The position numbers and the translations under genes were made by a program. Below are positions 39,038-47,555 of a stretch of DNA of 64,000 nucleotides, one piece after another. Under the pieces are notes generated by a model. The model was not told the DNA's origin. It ran no database searches and saw only the letters and a list, made by a program, of their open reading frames with translations. Source of the stretch: Corallococcus sp. AS-1-6 (GTDB lineage Bacteria > Myxococcota > Myxococcia > Myxococcales > Myxococcaceae); the NCBI RefSeq assembly GCF_020037015.1, contig NZ_JAIQDE010000004.1, forward strand, positions 310,001-374,000. The letters are read 5' to 3'. How positions within the stretch are numbered: the stretch's first letter is position 1; each line of letters starts with the position of its first letter.

Positions 39038-39229
39038 ATGACGCCGCCCCCTGATCCGCTGCCGTTCCCGGACAGCCTCTGCCACCGCTGCGCCGCGCCG
39101 CCCCGCTACGTCCAGACGCGGACCTCCACGTTCATCATGTGCCCGCTCCTGCCCCAGAAGTACGCGCCCCAGCCCGTGCGCGCGTGCTCGCTGTTCCGCC
39201 CGCGCGAGCCCGGCGCCACCCCGGCGTAG
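39038..39229 (+). CDS. Small conserved Cys-containing protein
   Basis: A 63-residue protein with CHRC near residue 15 and further single Cys (MCPLLP, ACSLF), a pattern (CxxC...C...C with YAPQPVRAC) that I recall in small proteins across delta-proteobacteria and other groups. It probably binds a metal. Function unknown. The start may instead be the ATG at 39023. It diverges from the GH31 gene. Confidence 0.65.
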   Translation: MTPPPDPLPFPDSLCHRCAAPPRYVQTRTSTFIMCPLLPQKYAPQPVRACSLFRPREPGATPA

Positions 39230-39321
39230 CGCCCCGGTCTCCAGCGCCGAGCAGGCAGCGGAGCGGCGCGGGCCATTCCCCGCGAGCCATCCGTACCTTT
39301 GTCCCCAGCAAAGGAGCCTTC

Positions 39322-39825
39322 ATGGCCAGCCGGCGCAAGACCCACGCCGCTCCCCGGCGCAAGCACGCCGCCGCCACGCCCGCGAAGCGCGCCGCGCGAA
39401 AGCCCCACGCGTCCGCCAGCGCGAGCAGCCGCTATACGAACCCCGCCCTGCGCGAGCGCCTCAAGAAGCGCATCATGAAGAGCGACAAGGGCGGCCGCGC
39501 CGGCCAGTGGAGCGCGCGCAAGGCCCAGCTCCTCGCCGCGGAGTACAAGAAGGCCGGCGGCGGCTACCGGGGCTCCCGCGGCACCGCGCAGCGCCACCTG
39601 TCCTCCTGGACGAAGGAGAAGTGGCAGACCCAGGACGGCCGCACCCGCGCCCGCCACGGCCGCACCACCGCGCGCTATCTTCCGAAGGAGGCCTGGGCCC
39701 ACCTGAGCCCGGCGCAGAAGAAGGCCACGGAGCGGCGCAAGCGCGCGGGCTCCCGGGCGGGACGCCAGTTCGTCGCCAACACGCCCGCCGCACGCCGGGC
39801 GAGGAAGCAGGCCTCGAAGCGCTAG
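39322..39825 (+). CDS. DUF5872-type basic protein
   Basis: A 167-residue very basic protein. The core (AGQWSARKAQLLAAEYKKAGGGY, RHLSSWTKEKWQTQDG, ARYLPKEAW, GRQFVANTP) matches DUF5872, small proteins seen in soil bacteria and large viruses; function unknown. The N-terminal 35 residues are Lys/Arg/Ala-rich, like histone H1 tails, so nucleic-acid binding is plausible. AAGGAG lies 6 bases before the ATG. Confidence 0.85.
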   Translation: MASRRKTHAAPRRKHAAATPAKRAARKPHASASASSRYTNPALRERLKKRIMKSDKGGRAGQWSARKAQLLAAEYKKAGGGYRGSRGTAQRHLSSWTKEKWQTQDGRTRARHGRTTARYLPKEAWAHLSPAQKKATERRKRAGSRAGRQFVANTPAARRARKQASKR

Positions 39826-39959
39826 CCCGCGCCGCCCGGTCCTCCCTTCATTCCGGGGGCGTGCGACAGGTCCCACCAGGACGGCTCGCGCTCGTGGCAT
39901 AGAGTGCGGACCTCCTGGGTGTGGGGAACGCTCACGCTCCGGGAGACGGGGAGGACGTC

Positions 39960-41603
39960 ATGGACTGCGACTGGCTCATCATCGGCTCGGGATTCGGCGG
40001 CAGCGTCAGCGCGTTGCGGCTCGTCGAGAAGGGCTACCGCGTGGTGATGCTGGAGAAGGGCCGGCGCCTCCAGGGCCAGGACTTCCCCAAGTCCAACTGG
40101 AACCTGAAGCGCTGGCTGTGGATGCCCCAGCTCGGGTGGCGGGGCCTCTTCAAGATGACCTTCTTCCGCCACGTCACCGTGCTGTCCGGCGTCGGCGTGG
40201 GCGGCGGCTCGCTCGTCTACGCCAACACGCTGCCCATCCCACGGGACGACTTCTTCGACGCCGCCTCCTGGGGCCACCTGGCGCCGTGGAAGCAGGAGCT
40301 CGCGCCGCACTACGCGACCGCGCGCCGGATGCTGGGCGCCACCGTCAACCCGCTCAACACCTTCCCCGACCAGGTGCTCAAGGAAGTGGGCCAGGACCTG
40401 GGCCGCACCGACTTCCAGCCCACCACCGTGGCCGTCTACTTCGGCGAGCCCGGCGTCACCGTGAAGGACCCCTACTTCGGCGGCGAGGGCCCGGATCGCA
40501 CCGGCTGCAACGCGTGCGGCGGCTGCATGCTGGGCTGCCGCAACAACGCCAAGAACACGCTGGACAAGAACTACCTCTACTTCGCGGAGAAGAAGGGCCT
40601 CACCCTCCACGCGGACACCGAGGTGACGTGGGTGCGCCCCCTGCCGGAGGGCGGTGGCTACGAGGTGACGGCGAAGCAGGGCACCGGCCTCTTCAAGAAG
40701 ACGCGCCGCTTCACCGCGAAGCACGTCATCTTCGCGGGCGGCGTGCTGGGCACCCTGGACCTGCTGCTCAAGCTCAAGGACGCGCCCAACGGCCTGCCGA
40801 ACCTCTCCGAGCGCGTGGGCGACGGCGTGCGCACCAACTCCGAGGCGCTCATCGGCATCGTCAGCGGCAGGAAGCAGAAGGACCGCGACCTGTCCCGGGG
40901 CATCGCCATCGGGTCCATCCTCCACACCGACGAGCACTCGCACCTGGAGCCCGTGCGCTACCCGGAGGGCTCCGGCTTCTTCCGCCTGCTCATGGCCCCC
41001 CACGTCCCCGGCGCCACCGCGTGGACGCGCGTGGCCCGGCTGGTGGGGCTGCTCGCGCGCCGCCCCCTGCGCTTCCTCCAGGCCTGGTTCGTCCCGGACT
41101 TCGCGCGCCGCACGATGATCCTCCTGTACATGCGCACCATGGAGGGCCACCTGCGCATGCGCCGCGGCCGGGCGCTCACCACCGGCTTCCGCTCCGGCCT
41201 CACCACCGGCCTGCAGGAGGGCCCCGCGCCCACCGCGAACATGCCGGAGGCCTTCGACCTGGCGAAGCGCGTGGCCGACAAGCTGGACGGCTTCCCCATG
41301 ACCATGGTCAGCGAAACGCTCATGGGCATCCCGACCACCGCGCACATCCTGGGCGGCGCGTGCATGGGGGACTCCCCAAAGACAGGCGCCATCGATGCGC
41401 GCCACCGCTTGTATGGCTATGAGGGGCTGTACGTGGTGGATGGCGCGGCCATCTCCGCCAACCCGGGCGTCAATCCCTCGCTCACCATCACCGCGCTCGC
41501 CGAGCGCGCCATGACCTTCATCCCCGCCGCCCGGGAGCTGCCCCGGGGCGACGAGGACGCCACGCTCGAAGCCCCCCCGCGCGCCCACGCCGCCATCTCC
41601 TGA
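39960..41603 (+). CDS. GMC oxidoreductase, cholesterol-oxidase-like
   Basis: An FAD enzyme of 547 residues. The dinucleotide motif IIGSGFGGS is at residue 7, GVGVGGGSLVYANT about residue 78 fits the GMC flavin-contact region, and the C-terminus has GVNPSLTITALAERAM. There is no signal peptide. The sequence GCNACGGCMLGC places four Cys (183, 186, 189, 193) in a ferredoxin-like spacing, followed by RNNAKNTLDKNYL; this is known in the cholesterol-oxidase-like branch of the family. The substrate is probably a sterol or other hydrophobic alcohol, not proven. GGGAGG precedes the ATG. Confidence 0.9.
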   Translation: MDCDWLIIGSGFGGSVSALRLVEKGYRVVMLEKGRRLQGQDFPKSNWNLKRWLWMPQLGWRGLFKMTFFRHVTVLSGVGVGGGSLVYANTLPIPRDDFFDAASWGHLAPWKQELAPHYATARRMLGATVNPLNTFPDQVLKEVGQDLGRTDFQPTTVAVYFGEPGVTVKDPYFGGEGPDRTGCNACGGCMLGCRNNAKNTLDKNYLYFAEKKGLTLHADTEVTWVRPLPEGGGYEVTAKQGTGLFKKTRRFTAKHVIFAGGVLGTLDLLLKLKDAPNGLPNLSERVGDGVRTNSEALIGIVSGRKQKDRDLSRGIAIGSILHTDEHSHLEPVRYPEGSGFFRLLMAPHVPGATAWTRVARLVGLLARRPLRFLQAWFVPDFARRTMILLYMRTMEGHLRMRRGRALTTGFRSGLTTGLQEGPAPTANMPEAFDLAKRVADKLDGFPMTMVSETLMGIPTTAHILGGACMGDSPKTGAIDARHRLYGYEGLYVVDGAAISANPGVNPSLTITALAERAMTFIPAARELPRGDEDATLEAPPRAHAAIS

Positions 41604-41942
41604 CACGCCCCCAGGGGCCGTGTACGCGGATGCCCCCTGCGCCCCCCTGGGACTCCTGGGCGGGCGCCAGTGATCAGACGTGAGCGCGGGACTCGTACCG
41701 CGGTCCTGATTCCCGCGTGTTCGGTGGACGCGGGGATGGCCTGCTTGTCATTGTTGGCTGCGAATGAAAGGGATGCCGCCACCCGGGCGGCGTCCCACAC
41801 CGTCGGCGTGGGTGGGAGCCGGCAGTGTTGAAGCACGGGCACTCCAGGTGCCCCCAGGCAGCATGGCTGGGCTGAAGAGTTCCGTGTAGTTCCTATTTTG
41901 CAGGATTAGTCGCTTTCGCCACCAGTCCGGTCGGGTGAAGAG
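41604..41942. other. Intergenic region without a supported gene
   Basis: 339 bases between the GMC oxidoreductase gene and the next kinase. A G/C-rich inverted repeat (CCCAGGGGC near 41610 with GCCCCCCTGGG near 41640) could end the first transcript. An A/T-richer patch at about 41880-41915 may hold the promoter of the kinase gene, but I cannot fix -35 and -10 boxes. Confidence 0.6.
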
Positions 41943-43373
41943 ATGACTCCGTTCATGTCTGCCTTTTCCATTCATGCTCCGGTGCATGTCTCCGCTGGCC
42001 TGGAGGGCCGGGCGGCGGCGCTGCTGGCGTTGCAGTTGCGCGAGTCGCGCAAGCGGGTGGACGGCCTGTTCACCTGGTTGATGTTGGGGCAGTGGGCGGC
42101 GGCGGTGCTGGTGGCGGTGTTCGTGTCTCCCTATGGGTGGGAGGGCAAGGTGCGCGCGGTGCACCTGCACGTGCAGACGGCGGTGCTGCTGGGCGCGGCG
42201 CTGAGCGTGTTCCCGGTGATGCTCACGCGGCTGCACGCGGGACAGACGGCGACGCGCCACGTGGTGGCGGTGAGCCAGATGCTCTGGTCCGCGCTGCTCA
42301 TCCACCTGACGGGGGGCCGCATCGAGACGCACTTCCACATCTTCGGCTCGCTGGCGGTGCTGTCGTTCTACCGCGACCCGAAGGTGCTCTTCACCGCCAG
42401 CCTGGCCATCGTCGCGGACCACTGCCTGCGCGGCGCGCTGTGGCCGGAGTCCGTCTACGGCCAGCTTCATCCGGAGTGGTGGCGCTTCCTGGAGCACGCC
42501 TTCTGGGTGGCCGCCATCGACGTGGTGCTGGTGGTGGCCTGCCGGGACGCGCTGCGCGAAGTGGGGGAGCGGGCCGCCCGCCAGGCCCTGGCGGAGGCCA
42601 CCATCGAGGAGGAGCTGGCGCTGCGCGCGGGCCAGTTGGACGCCGCCGTGCGCGAGGTGCACGCCGTCCGCGGCCACGCGGAGCAGATGGAGCGGCTGGC
42701 GTCGCTGGGGCAGCTCACCGCCAGCGTCAGCCACGAGCTGCGCAACCCGCTGGCGGCCGCGCGCACCGCGCATGCGTTCGTCCTGCGCCGGCTGCGCAAG
42801 GCGGAGACCCTGCCCGCGGATCCGCGCATCGCGCGCTTCCTGGACATCATCGACCGGGAGCTGCAGGCGTGCTCGGTCATCATCTCCGACCTGCTGGACT
42901 ACGCGAAGGGCCGGCCTCCGCGCCGCACGCCCTGTCCGCTCAAGCCGCTGGTGGAGGAGGCCATCAGCGTGGTGCCGTGCCGCGAGGGCGTGCGCGTGGA
43001 CAACCAGGTGCCGGACGGGCTGCCGGTGCCGCACCTGGACCGCGAGCAGTTCCGCCAGGTGCTGGTCAACCTCATCCAGAACGCGGTGGAGGCCATCCCG
43101 GCGGAGCGCTCCGGGACGGTCTGCGTGCACGCCGACGCGCTGGGGGACGGCGGCTGGCGCCTGCGCGTGACGGACGACGGGCCGGGCATCCCCGCGTCGC
43201 TCCTGGAGCGCATCTTCGAGCCCATGTTCACCACCAAGCTGCGCGGCACCGGGCTGGGGCTCGCCATCGTGAAGCGGCTGGTGCAGGGACATGGCGCGCG
43301 CATCCAGGCGGAGAGCGACTTCGGCCACGGCTCGCGCTTCACCGTCCTCTTCCCTGAGGCGTCTCTTCTCTGA
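41943..43373 (+). CDS. Membrane sensor histidine kinase
   Basis: A 476-residue kinase. The N-terminal half has about five membrane segments (residues 40-200), including an ETHFHIFGSLAVLSFYRD motif that recurs in multipass sensor domains of this kind. It is followed by a coiled linker, a HisKA domain with SVSHELRNPLAAARTA, and an ATPase domain with NLIQNAVEAI, DDGPGIP and GTGLGLAIV. The signal is unknown and no cognate regulator is adjacent. Confidence 0.93.
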   Translation: MTPFMSAFSIHAPVHVSAGLEGRAAALLALQLRESRKRVDGLFTWLMLGQWAAAVLVAVFVSPYGWEGKVRAVHLHVQTAVLLGAALSVFPVMLTRLHAGQTATRHVVAVSQMLWSALLIHLTGGRIETHFHIFGSLAVLSFYRDPKVLFTASLAIVADHCLRGALWPESVYGQLHPEWWRFLEHAFWVAAIDVVLVVACRDALREVGERAARQALAEATIEEELALRAGQLDAAVREVHAVRGHAEQMERLASLGQLTASVSHELRNPLAAARTAHAFVLRRLRKAETLPADPRIARFLDIIDRELQACSVIISDLLDYAKGRPPRRTPCPLKPLVEEAISVVPCREGVRVDNQVPDGLPVPHLDREQFRQVLVNLIQNAVEAIPAERSGTVCVHADALGDGGWRLRVTDDGPGIPASLLERIFEPMFTTKLRGTGLGLAIVKRLVQGHGARIQAESDFGHGSRFTVLFPEASLL

Positions 43374-43472
43374 AGCATGCGCACCTGCTGCCGCGGCGCA
43401 TCCCGGAAGAGAGCAGCGTCACGTTGGCGATTCGCACGTGGGGCGTGGGCCCACGCGATAACGGAGGCAGGC

Positions 43473-44144
43473 ATGCAGGTACAGGCGAAGCCGTACCCGG
43501 AGGCGGGGGCGGTGGATGCGGACTGGGCGGTGCGGCGCATGGCGGCGACGGAGCTGGACACCGCCCGGGGGATGTTCTTCCTGGGGGTGCTGGAGACGGT
43601 GCGCACCGGCGCGGGCGAGGAGGCGGTCGCCGCCTGCAGGGCCGTCACCGACGAGCGCCGCTTCGTGGGCTTCTTCAACTACCCGGTGGCCAGCTTCCTC
43701 AAGCTGGCGCAGGTGGCGGCGCGGCAGTTGTCGCCCCGGTGGGGCGGGGCCGACGAGGCGCTGCGGCAGATGGGGATGCAGGCCACGCGCAGCTTCCTGG
43801 AGTCCGCGGTGGGGCGCACCTTCCTGCTGCTCGCCGCGGGGGATGCGCGCAAGCTCGTGACGAACCTGCCGTCCGGCTACCAGATGGCGGTGAGCTACGG
43901 GGAGCGCACCGTCGACTGGAGGGGAGAGGGGGACGCGCTGTTCGTCATGCGGCGCGACTTCATGCCGCCGGCCTATCACGAGGGCGTGCTGCGCGAGGTG
44001 CTCACCATGGTGGGGGCGCGCAACCCCCGGGTCCAGGGGCGCAAGCTGGGCCTGCTGGACACCGAGTACCACATCTCCTGGGAGGCCCCCGTCGCGCTGC
44101 CCACGGAGGCGCCCAAGGTGTCCCGCTGGCGGATGTTCCAGTAG
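43473..44144 (+). CDS. TIGR02265/DUF2378 family protein
   Basis: A 223-residue protein of a family largely limited to Myxococcales (seen as TARGMFFLGVLETVRTGAG, FNYPVASFLKLAQVAA, and the late VLTMVGARNPRVQ). Its function is unknown; the fold is probably related to heme-NO-binding-like sensor domains, which I note only as a weak suggestion. GGAGG lies 6 bases upstream of the ATG. A perfect hairpin follows the gene. Confidence 0.88.
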   Translation: MQVQAKPYPEAGAVDADWAVRRMAATELDTARGMFFLGVLETVRTGAGEEAVAACRAVTDERRFVGFFNYPVASFLKLAQVAARQLSPRWGGADEALRQMGMQATRSFLESAVGRTFLLLAAGDARKLVTNLPSGYQMAVSYGERTVDWRGEGDALFVMRRDFMPPAYHEGVLREVLTMVGARNPRVQGRKLGLLDTEYHISWEAPVALPTEAPKVSRWRMFQ

Positions 44145-44151
44145 GGGGCGC

Positions 44152-44179
44152 GGGGACCGGGAGTTGGGGCCCGGTCCCC
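44152..44179 (+). terminator. Terminator hairpin after the DUF2378 gene
   Basis: A perfect 10-bp stem GGGGACCGGG/CCCGGTCCCC with an 8-base loop, starting 7 bases after the stop. No T-run follows. Confidence 0.6.
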
Positions 44180-44275
44180 CTGGGCGTCGCGCCCGCGGAG
44201 GGCGCGGGAACTTGCGCCCCCCGTGCGGGGGAGCACGATGGCGGGGCTCTCCTCGTACCGGGAGGTCTTCTCCGC

Positions 44276-45718
44276 GTGAGCCGCAATGACAGTCAGGAAC
44301 GGACGGAGCGCTGGCGCCAGCTCCTGTCGGACGCCCGCGTCGGGTCGGGGCCGCGCTCCGCGCAGACGGAGGACGCCGCGCTCCGGCAGCTCGACGAGCG
44401 CAATGACTACTCGCGGGACTACGACCGCATCGTCTTCTCCAGCGAGTTCCGCTGCCTGCATGACAAGACGCAGGTGTTCCCCCTGTCGACGAGCGACTAC
44501 ACGCGCACGCGCCTCACGCACAGCATCGAGGCGTCCTGCGTGGGCCGCTCCCTGGGCCACCAGGCCGGGCTGGGGTTGAAGGCGCAGGGCGTGGAGCTGG
44601 ATCCGTCGCACCTGGGCACCATCGTGGCGGCGGCGTGCCTGGCGCATGACATCGGCAACCCGCCGTTCGGACACTCGGGGGAGGCGGCCATCCAGCACTG
44701 GGTGGGGCAGCGGCTCTCGCCGCCGGGGGAGGGGAGGAAGAGCCCGTTCGCGACGGAGGCCGAGTGGCGCGACCTGCGCGACTTCGAGGGCAACGCCCAG
44801 GGCTTCCGCATCCTCAACCGGCTCCAGTCGCGCGAGCGCCGGGGCGGGCTGCGCTACACCGCCGCGACGCTGGGGGCCATGAGCAAGTACCCGCGCCCGT
44901 CGGTGCTGCCCGGCTCGCGGCAGAAGACGAAGGGCGTCGTGTCGGAGAAGAAGTTCGGTTACTTCCAGGACGACGTCGACCTGGCGCTGGAGGCCTACCG
45001 CGCCACGGGCCTGCGCGAGCGCGAGCCCGGCGTGTTCAGCCGCCACCCGCTGGCCTTCCTCGTCGAGGCGGCGGACGACATCTGCTACGCGGTCATCGAC
45101 CTGGAGGACTCCGCGAAGCTGGGGCTGGTGCCCATGGAGCGCGCGTGCCAGTTGCTGGAGTCGGTGCTGCCGGAGCCCACGGCCCGCAAGCCGCCCCGGC
45201 ACCTGGAGACGCGCATGGCGCAGGCGCGGGCGCGGGCCATCGGGAAGCTCATCCCGCAGTGCGTGGAGGCCTTCGTGGAGCACGCGCACGAGCTGGAGGC
45301 GGGGCGGACGGAGACGTCGCTCACCGCGCTCAAGCCCGACGTGCGCGCGCGGCTGGAGGAGATCACCGACTTCACCCGCGAGCACGGCTACTGGAGCGAG
45401 CGCGTGCTCCAGATTGAGAGCGCCGGCTTCAAGACGCTGGGCGGCCTGCTGGACATGTTCGCCCTGTCGGTGGTGGCGGAGACACCCAACGCGGAGGAGA
45501 AGAAGCTGCGGCAGCTCCTGCCCCTGGAGTGCTTCCAGCGCCCGGAGTTCGCGGCGGCGGATGAGGCGGCGCAGCGGCCGTTGCGGCGGGACGAGGCCAT
45601 CCAGCGGCTCACGCCGTACCAGCGGCTCCTGTGCGTGACGGACTACATCACCGGCCTGTCGGACAGCCGCGCGGTGGAGCTGTACCAGCGCCTGTCCGGC
45701 ATCCAGCTCCCCACGTAG
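44276..45718 (+). CDS. dgt: Deoxyguanosinetriphosphate triphosphohydrolase
   Basis: HD-domain enzyme of 480 residues that splits dGTP (and often other dNTPs) to nucleoside and triphosphate. Motifs: RDYDRIVFSSEFRCLHDKTQVFPL and RTRLTHSIE near the start, the metal site CLAHDIGNPPFGHSGE, and DDICYAVIDLED. Length fits the long Dgt class. The GTG at 44276 is used. dNTPases of this class help keep nucleotide pools and sometimes limit phage. Confidence 0.95.
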   Translation: MSRNDSQERTERWRQLLSDARVGSGPRSAQTEDAALRQLDERNDYSRDYDRIVFSSEFRCLHDKTQVFPLSTSDYTRTRLTHSIEASCVGRSLGHQAGLGLKAQGVELDPSHLGTIVAAACLAHDIGNPPFGHSGEAAIQHWVGQRLSPPGEGRKSPFATEAEWRDLRDFEGNAQGFRILNRLQSRERRGGLRYTAATLGAMSKYPRPSVLPGSRQKTKGVVSEKKFGYFQDDVDLALEAYRATGLREREPGVFSRHPLAFLVEAADDICYAVIDLEDSAKLGLVPMERACQLLESVLPEPTARKPPRHLETRMAQARARAIGKLIPQCVEAFVEHAHELEAGRTETSLTALKPDVRARLEEITDFTREHGYWSERVLQIESAGFKTLGGLLDMFALSVVAETPNAEEKKLRQLLPLECFQRPEFAAADEAAQRPLRRDEAIQRLTPYQRLLCVTDYITGLSDSRAVELYQRLSGIQLPT

Positions 45719-45774
45719 GCCCTCGGGCGCGGCGAGCGTGCGGCGCCGGCCGCCGGGCGCTACGCTTCACCCCC

Positions 45775-46449
45775 ATGTGTGGCCGAGTCACCGTCCGGAC
45801 CTCCCCCGCGCAGCTCGTCGCCGAGCTGGAGCTCGCGGGCGCGCGCGCGACGCTGGAGCGCGAGCGCTTCAACCTCTGTCCCACGCAGCTCTTGCCCGTG
45901 GTGCCCAACGACGGCGCGCGGCTGCTGGACGTGTTCCGCTGGGGGCTCATCCCGTCCTGGGCGAAGGACGCGTCCATCGGCAACAAGCTCATCAACGCGC
46001 GCGGTGAGACGGTGGCGGAGAAGCCCAGCTTCCGCTCGGCGTTGAAGCGCAGGCGGTGCCTGGTGGTGGTGGACGGCTGGTACGAGTGGAAGCAGTCCAC
46101 GAAGCCCAAGACGCCGTACTTCTTCCACCACCGCGAGGGCAGGCCGCTGGCCCTGGCGGGGCTCTGGGAGGAGTGGACGGCGCCGGACACGGGCGAGGTG
46201 CTGCGCACCTGCACCATCATCACCACCGGCCCCAACGCGCTGATGGCGCCCATCCACGACCGGATGCCCGTCATCCTGTCGCCGGAAGGCCAGGCGGTGT
46301 GGCTGCGCCCGGAGCCCCAGGAGGCGTCCGTCCTGCTGCCGCTGCTCGTCCCCGCGCCGGAGGCGCCGCTGGACGTCCACGAGGTGTCGCGCGGGGTGAA
46401 CTCCCCCGCCAACGACGGCCCGGAGTGCGTGGCCCGCGTCGCGGCCTGA
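45775..46449 (+). CDS. SRAP domain protein (YedK/HMCES family)
   Basis: A 224-residue protein that should form a thiazolidine cross-link with abasic sites in single-stranded DNA. The N-terminal Met is followed directly by the catalytic Cys2 (MCGRVT). NARGETV, the GWYEWK motif and HDRMPVIL are present. The ATG at 45775 is fixed by the need for Cys2. It lies 56 bases after dgt on the same strand. Confidence 0.95.
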   Translation: MCGRVTVRTSPAQLVAELELAGARATLERERFNLCPTQLLPVVPNDGARLLDVFRWGLIPSWAKDASIGNKLINARGETVAEKPSFRSALKRRRCLVVVDGWYEWKQSTKPKTPYFFHHREGRPLALAGLWEEWTAPDTGEVLRTCTIITTGPNALMAPIHDRMPVILSPEGQAVWLRPEPQEASVLLPLLVPAPEAPLDVHEVSRGVNSPANDGPECVARVAA

Positions 46450-46456
46450 GCCGGCG

Positions 46457-46855
46457 CTATCCCGCGGAGGGGCCCTCCTTCTTCGCCGGAGACGGGTAGT
46501 AGGGCGCCACGGCCTCCTTGAAGAGCTCCATGTGCAGGGGCTTCTGGAGCGTCCCGACGACGCCGGCCATCCGCTCCGTCTGGAAGCTGGCCGTGAGCAC
46601 GAAGACGGGGAGCCCGCACAGCGTCGCGTCGTCGTGCAGCCGCCGCAGGAAGCCGTAGCCGTCCATCACCGGCATCATCAAATCCAGCAGCACGATGCAG
46701 GGCTTGCGGCAGGAGGCCAGCGCCAGCAGCCCCTCCTCGCCGTTGGCCGCCGTCAGTACGGAATAGCCTTCGAGTTCGAGGTACCGGGCCGTGACTTCCA
46801 GCTCCGGCTCGTCATCGATGAGGAGGATCAAGGGCGGGGTCGTCGCGTCAGGCAC
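46457..46855 (-). CDS. Single-domain response regulator
   Basis: A 132-residue receiver domain with acidic pocket IDDEPE, phosphoacceptor Asp in IVLLDLMMPVMDG, the T/S site (VLTAS) and Lys in LQKPL. No output domain. It lies in a region rich in kinases (41943, 47556), either of which could be its partner; this is inference. Confidence 0.93.
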   Translation of the reverse strand: MPDATTPPLILLIDDEPELEVTARYLELEGYSVLTAANGEEGLLALASCRKPCIVLLDLMMPVMDGYGFLRRLHDDATLCGLPVFVLTASFQTERMAGVVGTLQKPLHMELFKEAVAPYYPSPAKKEGPSAG

Positions 46856-47057
46856 AGCGCTCTCTTCCTTGGGGTCAAAGGAAAGCTAGGTCGCCCGAAC
46901 GCCGCACCGCCCAGGACCCATCATAGATTCCGGGACGGCGGTTTCCACCACGGCCATGAGGGCAGGGGGCCGCCTGCCCGTCCGCCCTGAAACAGTGGCG
47001 CGGCGGTCCCTGGACAGTTCCTGGGTGCTCCGGAAAAAGCCCCCTAGGATTCGCGCC

Positions 47058-47438
47058 ATGACGTCCTCCGACAGGGGCATGCCGGGCAGGCGCCGCCGCA
47101 TCGCCGTGGCGTCCCTGACGGGGCTCGCCGTGCTGGCCGGCGCGACCCTGCTGGGCGTGGAGGCCTGGTACCAGGGGAGGTTCGAGACCCCGCTGCGTGA
47201 CGGAGGCGAACCGGTGCATCGCCCTGACGCGGGCGTGACGGTGGAGGACCCCGCATCTGGCATGTCCTCCCTGGCCTCGTCCGTGGCATGGATCCCCTGG
47301 GCCCCCGGCCGCCTGGCCCGCTCACACCTCGCCCGGGGCGTCCTCGCCAGCACCCTGGGAGACCTCACCGCGCTGTATGAAAACACGACGAAACATCCCG
47401 CCCCCCTGCATGGCCAGGCAGGCATTTCAACCCCCTGA
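47058..47438 (+). CDS. Small single-pass membrane protein, unknown
   Basis: A 126-residue frame with a basic start (PGRRRR) and one membrane segment (IAVASLTGLAVLAGATLLGV), then an extracytoplasmic part with no known domain. Codons are strongly G/C at the third position, which supports it being real. No ribosome site is clear. It lies between a divergent response regulator and the hybrid kinase. Function unknown. Confidence 0.55.
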   Translation: MTSSDRGMPGRRRRIAVASLTGLAVLAGATLLGVEAWYQGRFETPLRDGGEPVHRPDAGVTVEDPASGMSSLASSVAWIPWAPGRLARSHLARGVLASTLGDLTALYENTTKHPAPLHGQAGISTP

Positions 47439-47555
47439 ATCGCCGTCCCGGGAGCCCCGGGAAGAGGCCGGCGCCTGCCCACCTCCACGGTTTTCCGTGG
47501 ATGACATGGAACTGGCGCCTCGACTGACCTACAGTTCTTGAACGGAGGGGGAAGT

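Noticed and set aside
36852-39041. Long plus-strand open frame antisense to the GH31 gene
   Set aside because: Arg/His/Pro-rich composition without domains; the minus-strand gene has catalytic motifs and normal codon use.
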